Program-made: the position numbers and the translations under genes | The notes under the pieces: generated by a model | Seen by the model: only the letters and a program-made list of their open reading frames with translations | The model's database searches: none | Told to the model about the DNA's origin: nothing | Assembly: GCA_003991915.1 (NCBI GenBank) | Contig: RQTK01001025.1 | Location: 108,261-172,260 of the forward strand | DNA: 64,000 bases | DNA from: Elysia chlorotica | Taxonomy: Eukaryota; Mollusca; Gastropoda; Plakobranchidae | Direction of reading: 5' to 3' | Shown: positions 58,601-64,000 of the stretch, piece by piece | Layout: every line of letters begins with the position of its first letter | Numbering within the stretch: the stretch's first letter is position 1

Positions 58601-61600
58601 AACCAACAATATAATCCTTCACTGGCCTTTTACAAAACTTGATGATAGAGTTCAGGCTGCCAATGAGAGGCTAAACTCTTGGATCGATAGGCTAAATGTG
58701 GAGCCATACAATACTACTACTACCACCACTACTACTGTTTTTGTGTCTCTTGATGTCTGTTTCTAATTTTACTCTGCAATTTATAACTTATGATATATTA
58801 TATTTATGTTAACTAGAATTTTGCTATATTTGTACATCTGAAAAGAATATAGTCACACCGCGTAAGTTCTATTATCAACTTGAATGAGTATTTCAGACAA
58901 TTTAAAGGAAAAATTGTAGCATTGCAAACACTTGGACACACCATTGATCAAATAATTAACAGTATAAAGAGTTAGACATAGTGTTAAAATCCCTCAATTT
59001 TACAATGACAAGTCAATTTAAATAAGATAATTGCAATTAATATGCAGATTGTGCATATAAAGAATTAAAAACAATAAATTAATGCCTCTTTATAATCATT
59101 CAACTATTTTGGGGAAAGAGAATACATTATTTTTTTTATCATGTCTATTTCACCCACACCCTTCCTCTTTCTCACAAGCATTGAACAGAAAGGAAAAGGT
59201 TGTGTTATTTAGTTCCTCTTAAACATTTCTAAAGTGAAGCTGATCCCAATTGCATTTATATAAAACAGTCAGATTAGGTTGTTTTATGATAGCGATGTCA
59301 CAATTTCAACAAATCATCAGCACAATTGAAAGTACTTTTTTTTAAACTTCAAAACTCAATGTTACACGCAACTGTGTACTATATTATTACCGGTCCATAT
59401 GAATTGCATGTCAATTAAATCAAATAATGAGTGTTGATATTAAGAATGCTTTTTTAATTCTGGATTGATAAATAGTAATATTTCTATTGTCTTTGAAGAA
59501 TTATTGACTTGCTATGTTGTGGTAAAAAAATAGAAAAAATAAGACCAAGTCTAATGGGTTATGAGACCGAAGTTCTGCCATTTGCCTTATTTGAACTGAC
59601 AGTAAAATACATAAAAGCGATGCATAACAAAACAATAACTTAATGAAAAAATGGAAGATGAACCAAAGACATATATGTAATATGAAGAAACCAAATCCAA
59701 ACTGAAGTTGTTTTCATTTTCAATTATCCCAGTCACATTATAAGAAAATTTTATAATGATTAAATATGGTGCATCTCTTTCAAAAATGTAAAAAAAAATA
59801 TCAAAATCAGAACATGCGAAATTAGAATTGCAAAAAGAAATGTGGGTAAACAACATATAAAGCAATCTGTTCTGAGAAAACTCTATCCGCAGTCTAAATC
59901 CTTTAAAATAAAGGATAATATCTGAAGATTGAGATAGACCCATTCCAGATAATTGGATTTCACACACTGTAGAACTGGGGTGAGGAGGGTATGTTAATGC
60001 AGACAGAAACTGAATTTTCAAAACCAATTCTTTAAGACACAGACCCATTTTGTACCTGAGCTGAAAGATACCTTAAACATGAAATCCATTAAAAAATGAA
60101 TAATAAAATAATGCGAAGCAATCTCACAAAGTCATTGTAGTTGAAATACAGACTTGCTCAGGGAAAACTCCAATACTGAGATCAGGCCAGAACCTTACTT
60201 AATGGTGAGCGTGAGTGAGTGAGCAAGTTTCTTAATTTCAACAGCAAGGACACGTCACAAGACCCATGTCTGGCAGAGACACTGTAAGGGTGCCAGAACT
60301 CCTGTCTTGGCCGGTCACATTATACTGACACTGACCAAACTAGCAGGGGACAACATTGGACAAATACATTTTATCTGAACGTGGGTTTAGAACCAGGGAC
60401 CTTCTGATTGGAAATCCAGCGCTCTACGTTTTGCGCAAGTTCACTCCCTTTTCTTGTTTCCTCCCCAATTTATTAGCTCTCCTTGACTATGTATCTATCA
60501 TGGCTAAATGTGGATCGCGACAGGACTAGTTTTGTCAGAATGTAACATATTATCTGCTCTGAGAGATTGTAAAAATGTCAATTTCATTTCAAGCTCAATT
60601 TGCAACTTGGCTGTGTCACCAGTGGGTTTCCAAGATATCACCTCCACCACTTCACAAACCCCTTCAAACTGAGAGGACAAAACAAAGACAAACAAGTTGA
60701 TCCCTAGTTTACAAATTTCGGAACAAAAGGAAAAGAACTGGCTTTGGCTAAGCCATCTATGCGTGCTAAATAGTTGTGATCTATAACAGATAAAAGTAAA
60801 GAGTCAAAAGTTAAAACTTCAAATAATTTTCAAAAAGTTATCAAATTAAAAGAATCAAAAAATGTATTGTGGTCAAGTTATTTACAGTCATCTTGATTTG
60901 TATTATGTCTTTAACAGAAATTAAGAACCACACAGGCCAAAGAGTTAAAGTCTTCTTAAGTGAACTTGACTCGTTCTAGATATGAATGTATGCATCCATT
61001 TGGCTTAAAACTGGTATTAAAAAGGCCTCCAATGCTTCTAGTTATAGACAATAGAAAAAGATGTCACATTTCATGCATAGGGACAGATAGGTTAAAGTGA
61101 CATAAATAGGACATTGAATCTTGTAGCGTAGTGAATAATATTTAGAGGCTGTCGGTGTTGGAATGATTTAAAAAAAAAAGCAATTTGTAAAAAAAGAAGT
61201 TAGCAAACTTAAAATGCCAAACTACACAACACCAATAAGTTTTGTAGATCTGTTAGTAATAGGCAAGTTTAGAATTTGTTTGATTTTGTTCCCTCACCTT
61301 CCACGCTATGTCTGTGTAGCTGTTTCTAGCCAAATTAAAAAGAAGCTGAAAATGGATTTAAACCCAGGGGGTGATTACAAAGTGTGTCAGGGTTAATGGA
61401 AATAGCTCAAAAGGATAGATCCAGTGTTTCTTATTGTTTTTTTATTGCTCGAAATTGCAGTTCCTCCTATTCAAACTACAAATGCCACTGTAACTGTTTG
61501 AAGAGCAATTTGAGATCTGATATTTTGTACAAATTCAGCAGACACTATACTTTCTCACTGAGCCAAAGCACTAGCCTTAGTTCAAACCATTCTTATAAAA

Positions 61601-63894
61601 CAACTTGTCCTTTCAAACTATGAAATCCACGTATGTGACCAAGTAGCTATGCTAAACAAATCTATTGGTTGCTTCTCTCTTACTGAGTAACTGATTTGTT
61701 ATCTTAGAGGTTCTAACTATAAGAGAGAGGCTCTATCTACAACTGTTTTGCTTTTGAGAAGACAAGATTATTTACGCTCAGACAGTACAGTCATATCAGA
61801 AAGGTTAGTCACACATATATATGACTAAATTTATCACATTTTACAAATGAATATTTCAAGTTTATTTTCAGTTATGAGAGCAAAAGTTCTTTCAATTCAA
61901 AATTTACTTACTTGCTTGAGCTTATTCCTCAATACACTTTATAGAGAAACCTGTTCAAAATTATCCACCATATAACATTAACGACTTGAGTGCTCAGGGG
62001 TCAAATTCGACCTCTATTTTGGAGGCAACAATACAAATTTATTTGTCCATTACCATGAATGCTGAATTTCTACCCATTTTCATTCACTGGTTTAAATCAT
62101 CGTCGACTCTGCCACTTTCAGAACATAATTCATGGAGTTTCATTAAAAAAGATATGGCAAAATCATTGACAGTTATGCTATATGGGTACATCATTGTAAA
62201 AAATATACCTGAGCACTCAAGAGGTTAAATATGATGGCACATTTATTTCAAATGACATGATTGCCTTTTTAAACACTGGGCTGCCAGATTTATGCCACCT
62301 AAAAGTTTGTATAACATCAAGACCCAAAACAGCGCAATCAGTGTAACAATGATATGCGATGGTCAGTTTAAACCATAGGGAATGTTCATTTGAAATACCT
62401 ACAGGAAATACTGAGTCTTTGCAAGTTGAGGGTAAGATCTAGATTTGCTCTAATACCAATTTGCAAGAATATGGTGATTAAAAAAGTAGCTTCTATCACT
62501 AGCAGTAGCACTATAATACATGTCCATATTTTAGGTAAAGTAAAAAGTGTACACACATGCATGTATATAGATGGGGAAAAAAAATAAAACAAACAAAAAG
62601 GTAAGTAAGATTATGTTTCAAAAGTACCAACAGTTGACAAAAAAAGACAAGAAAAAAAATACAATTATAAAAAGATGTAATAAAATAATGCCTCATCTAT
62701 TTTTCTCCATTATGAGTTCTGGAAACAAACCTTGATCTAAACATCATAGAAACTGAGATATCCACTAAATATTACCCTCTTCCTACTGAGGCACTATTAA
62801 GAGTTCTTTATCACCAGCAGCACTGTTTAAAATTATCTGGTAAAGCTGCACATGGGTATTAAAAAAATCTAAACAATATAGACAACAATTATAAACTTAA
62901 AAACAATTATTTTTCAAGCAGTCTCAAAAAAAAAAAAAAAAAAAAAAGCATAACAAAATTATGGACCCTGATGATAAATGTACACTTTTAGTACTCTATA
63001 TATCCATACAAATTAAATATTTTCTTTTCCTATCATACAGCTATAATTATTACTCCAAATCTCTTTAATGTATAATTATTGCTAACAGATTTCAGGTTTT
63101 GCATACCCCAACCCTTCCTAAATTTTGTCTCTCTCTTACTTTTCCCATCATAGTCGGCTAACCTGAAAGATTAATATAACAAGGCTAATAATTCTACTTC
63201 ACACTGAGAAAATTAAGAAGTGACAGGAGGACATGAACACAAAAATCACACGTCACTAAAATGTATCATGTTAATCTCAAAGAAAATATTTATGTGTTAC
63301 AATCTTTCCAAACGAATTTCGATGTGGAAAAAAAAAAGAACTGATACACTCCAAATGTAACTTCTAAGGTAGGCATTAGAATCAAACAAGCTTCTTGATT
63401 ACCTATTTAACTTAGAATAAGTTCTTATACATATGTCCTGTTGCTGATTAGAATCTTTCTTGAGACGTGGGAGATGTTAAGTGTGAGAAAAGAAGGCATG
63501 GATAGTTGACACAGGATTAAAGACTCACATTTATCTCACTATCTAAAATATAAGTTGAACTCTTTGACTTAAAACAAAAGCCCTTATCTTTTTGCTTTAT
63601 CCAACCAAAGAATTTTTTTTACTTTCCATATAAAAATATTATTATTATTTTGGATCATTGAAAAAAACAACCCAAAAAAAAAACAACCCACTGATGAAAG
63701 AAAGCAGCAGCAGCAAAAAAGGAATAGATAGGTATACATCTATTTTGGCATTAGATGCAAAATGTTTGAGCCCAAATTTACCTGGTTTGGATAAAACTGG
63801 GGAGTCAGAAACAAATACACCGTGGCTGTGACGAGGTAGGTCCCAGCAAATCTCTGCAGCACTCCAGGAATTCTGAATGTGTCAAACTCCACAC
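50986..63894 (-). CDS. HGSNAT: Heparan-alpha-glucosaminide N-acetyltransferase, C-terminal eight exons
   Basis: Eight exons with consistent phases and GT-AG sites encode about 293 residues to the stop: 63782-63894, 58286-58407, 56799-56925, 55824-55910, 54096-54170, 53246-53316, 52303-52415, 50986-51161. The product matches human HGSNAT from its RIPGVLQR motif to the C-terminus: PVPGCP-GYLGPGG, GYIDR, YDPEG.LGT.NS, AGKIL, GWIPINKNLWSLSY and GMNAIALYCGHE. Family knowledge: a multi-pass lysosomal membrane enzyme that moves acetyl groups from cytosolic acetyl-CoA to terminal glucosamine of heparan sulfate inside the lysosome. The active-site histidine and the N-terminal half lie upstream, beyond the right edge. 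About six membrane spans fall in this part. Introns hold SINEs, a TTAA-flanked MITE and tandem repeats at two acceptors. It converges on the TGOLN2-like gene. Confidence 0.93.
51162..51530 (-). repeat. HGSNAT: Tandem copies of the last-exon splice acceptor
   Basis: Units of roughly 45-55 bp, each made of an A/T-rich stretch, a GTTTCAG-like acceptor and the exon start (GGCATGAATGCCATAGCCC), repeat from the real acceptor at 51162 outward. Copies near 51195-51215, 51245-51265 and 51285-51310 are good; those at 51345, 51400, 51450 and 51510 are progressively worn. The first two extra copies stay in frame with the exon. Confidence 0.85.
51668..51925 (+). repeat. Possible second SINE family, tRNA-like head
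   Basis: GCATGGTGGCAATGGGGTTAA and GCAGTTTGAATCCTGGT resemble A- and B-boxes at normal spacing. The body (TTGGGTGGCTTCAG, GTACCCGATTCGGGATC, CAAAGCAGTGCGGC) differs from the main family. Confidence 0.45.
52030..52285 (+). repeat. tRNA-derived SINE, near-full copy
   Basis: Head CCAACTGGTTCAACTTAGCG and GGTTTGAGTCCC, body CCCTACTGGTTAGTTCGTG and GAGACAGGAGACCAGG, tail AGTGCTGACGTTGGACGTTA. It sits about 20 bp from the exon at 52303, in the intron, in antisense to HGSNAT. Confidence 0.8.
52303..52415 (-). CDS. HGSNAT: HGSNAT exon (seventh of eight here)
   Basis: Reads (W)SLSYILVMSAMSFFLLMICY then ILIDVYKLWSGAPFSFA, a membrane span and the start of the conserved last loop. Acceptor gattcag, donor gcag|gtttgt. 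Confidence 0.93.
52762..52840 (+). repeat. SINE tRNA-like head fragment
   Basis: TTTGGCTTCCATTTGTAGAG and GGTTCTTGGTTTGATAGTC keep A- and B-box-like spacing. No body follows. Confidence 0.45.
53246..53316 (-). CDS. HGSNAT: HGSNAT exon (sixth of eight here)
   Basis: Reads GGLGILLCEGSLNDGWIPIN then KNL and two bases of Trp; corresponds to human EGFIPVNKNLW. Acceptor tttgaacag, donor tatg|gtacgc. Confidence 0.9.
53317..54095. other. HGSNAT intron
   Basis: No element recognised. Open frames on the minus strand here are chance extensions or intronic. Confidence 0.5.
54096..54170 (-). CDS. HGSNAT: HGSNAT exon (fifth of eight here)
   Basis: Twenty-five codons, AGKILFVYTDWVQRTRRFFI then WSLIL; matches human AGKILLYY. 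Acceptor ctctcag, donor cttg|gtaaga. Confidence 0.92.
54535..54755 (+). repeat. tRNA-derived SINE, 5'-shortened
   Basis: GCTTCCGACGCAAAAGGTTC and GGTTCAAGTCCTGG start it; the body and complete tail (AAGTTGGACGTTAGACCAAC) follow. Confidence 0.85.
54760..55530. other. HGSNAT intron
   Basis: No gene or element recognised; a C-rich stretch at 55325-55370. Confidence 0.45.
55535..55760. repeat. (GA)n and GA/CAGA-rich low-complexity tract
   Basis: A pure GA run (about 55535-55579) is followed by AGACAGAAAGACAGA-type degenerate repeats and a second GA run near 55648-55672. Intronic in HGSNAT. Confidence 0.9.
55824..55910 (-). CDS. HGSNAT: HGSNAT exon (fourth of eight here)
   Basis: Twenty-nine codons, EIYRSTLPYDPEGLLGTLNS then CVLCFLGLQ; matches human YDPEGILGTINS. 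Acceptor aattgcag, donor acag|gtatgc. Confidence 0.95.
55920..56795. other. HGSNAT intron
   Basis: AT-rich, no element recognised. Confidence 0.5.
56799..56925 (-). CDS. HGSNAT: HGSNAT exon (third of eight here)
   Basis: Completes a split Arg codon, then GYLGPGGLEQGAKYYNCVGG, ASGYIDRTFFGSNHIYASPT and SQ; the luminal-loop signature of the family. Acceptor ctgtctag, donor ccag|gtaagt. Confidence 0.95.
56945..57126. repeat. Three-copy tandem repeat beside an HGSNAT acceptor
   Basis: The unit CAACAGAGTGAAACTTGTAG, TGAAACAAGCCAAAAAGAAA, then ATAATACTGAGT occurs three times with period about 60-64 bp, varying mainly in the A/T spacer. It lies 20 bp upstream of the acceptor on the gene strand. Confidence 0.9.
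57158..57385 (-). repeat. tRNA-derived SINE, near-full copy
   Basis: Minus strand: GGTAGCTGTGGGGTAGAGC head, TGGTTTGAGCCCC, then GTCATGGTATCC and ACAAAATAGCCTATA tail. Same orientation as HGSNAT. Confidence 0.75.
57390..58010. other. HGSNAT intron
   Basis: AT-rich, no element recognised. Confidence 0.45.
58018..58275 (+). repeat. tRNA-derived SINE, best-preserved full-length copy
   Basis: Pol III A-box-like GTGGCCCAGGGGTAGA and B-box GAGTTCGAATCC at tRNA spacing; then body blocks TACTGGTTGGGTCGGTGTCA, ACCGGCTGAGACAGGAGTCA, GTGTGGCAGCACATAAAATT; then the tail CTGTTGGACGTTAAACCAAC and (CCAA)n. It serves as reference for the other copies. It lies about 10 bp from the exon at 58286, antisense to HGSNAT. 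Confidence 0.92.
58286..58407 (-). CDS. HGSNAT: HGSNAT exon (second of eight here)
   Basis: VGKFPGVRDITRFWPEWIVN, LVFVAVHLSITMAMPVPGCP and a split Arg; a membrane span followed by the conserved PVPGCP motif. Acceptor gattaag, donor caag|gtaggg. Confidence 0.94.
58410..60230. other. HGSNAT intron
   Basis: A plus-strand open stretch at about 58540-58790 is treated as a finding. The remainder is AT-rich with chance frames only. Confidence 0.4.
60235..60445 (-). repeat. tRNA-derived SINE, diverged
   Basis: Minus strand: GCGCAAAACGTAGAGCGCTG head, GGTTCTAAACCCACG, CCCCTGCTAGTTTGGTCAG, GACCGGCCAAGACAGGAGTT. Confidence 0.7.
60446..61975. other. HGSNAT intron
   Basis: AT-rich, no element recognised. 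Confidence 0.45.
61978..62228. mobile_element. piggyBac-type MITE, TTAA-flanked
   Basis: TTAA at 61978-61981 and 62225-62228 flank a 243-bp element whose ends are inverted: CGACTTGAGTGCTCAGG on the left and, read inward from the right, CCTCTTGAGTGCTCAGG (15 of 17 match). TTAA target duplication is the hallmark of piggyBac. It carries no transposase. Confidence 0.8.
62230..63780. other. HGSNAT intron
   Basis: AT-rich; an A22 run at 62926-62947. No exon recognised. Confidence 0.5.
63782..63894 (-). CDS. HGSNAT: HGSNAT exon (first of eight here)
   Basis: After two bases of a split codon: VEFDTFRIPGVLQRFAGTYL then VTATVYLFLTPQFYPNQ; the RIPGVLQR motif and a membrane span. Acceptor ttcccag, donor ccag|gtaaat. 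The preceding exons are outside the window. Confidence 0.93.
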
Positions 63895-64000
63895 CTGGGA
63901 AAGGTAAAGAAAAGAGAACGGAAAGCAAAACAAAAAAATTAAATGCAAGGCATTTAAGTGTTCTTAAATCATTCTGTCTACATTGGAATGGATTCAAATA

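Noticed and set aside
59587-60048. Minus-strand open frame of 153 codons
   Set aside because: It lies in an HGSNAT intron, is Phe/Ile/Tyr-rich as AT-rich chance frames are, and has no splice signals or recognisable domain.
60504-60695. Minus-strand frame (FEGVCEVVEVISWKPTGD) after an acceptor-like tcctctcag
   Set aside because: The flanking HGSNAT exons join in phase without it, the family has no matching segment, and no donor was found.
1-64000. LTR elements, endogenous viruses, Polintons, CRISPR, rRNA
   Set aside because: Looked for long terminal repeats, capsid or protease motifs, spaced direct repeats and rRNA-like stretches. None was supported.

Overview
This is animal nuclear DNA: AT-rich, intron-containing, and crowded with microsatellites, tRNA-derived SINEs and non-LTR retrotransposon scraps. 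The SINE family (tRNA-like head, a tail ending in GTTGGACGTTAAACCAAC), the TCTAGA/AGATCT-rich tracts and the long CT and ATT microsatellites suggest a lophotrochozoan, most likely a gastropod mollusc. That placement is inference from repeat style. No bacterial, CRISPR or viral features were seen.

Layout. (1) 1-3,800: two exons of an unidentified minus-strand gene (proline/arginine-rich first coding exon at 3422-3754, a further exon at 451-601), with a pile-up of eroded SINEs between them. (2) 3,800-18,000: mostly non-coding, with a palindromic foldback element (11028-11211), paired inverted clusters of a CTTCACG-type heptamer (11494-12496), a T64-G16 tract, and two near-identical 142-bp units each beside an (AAT)n tract. 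(3) 18,178-18,807: a two-exon THAP zinc-finger start that looks decayed. (4) 20,261-21,715: an intronless minus-strand gene for a 484-residue VWA-domain protein. (5) 25,309-29,959: a direct tandem segmental duplication (about 2 kb of shared sequence) carrying Jockey-like reverse transcriptase remnants; the left copy alone holds a 5'-truncated LINE. (6) 30,043-34,365: a plus-strand gene I recognise as a TGN38/TGN46 (TGOLN2) homologue, with signal peptide, large repeat ectodomain, one membrane span and a tail with a YxxPhi sorting motif. Its 36-bp coding minisatellite contains a segment of about 470 bp in reversed orientation. (7) 39,081-44,600: two 2.5-2.6 kb direct copies separated by a 472-bp inverted third copy of part of the unit, a duplication / inverted-triplication / duplication architecture. 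(8) 48,690-49,800: an L2-type LINE 3' end. (9) 50,986-63,894: the last eight coding exons, minus strand, of heparan-alpha-glucosaminide N-acetyltransferase (HGSNAT); the 5' half lies beyond the right edge.

The TGOLN2-like and HGSNAT genes converge on a repeat-filled interval. One product belongs to the trans-Golgi network and the other to lysosomal heparan-sulfate breakdown, but nothing in the sequence shows co-regulation. The most noteworthy signals are the inverted block inside the TGOLN2-like coding repeat, the fold-back duplication at 39-44.6 kb, and the tandemly duplicated 3' splice site of the last HGSNAT exon, which leaves three in-frame acceptor-plus-exon-start units.
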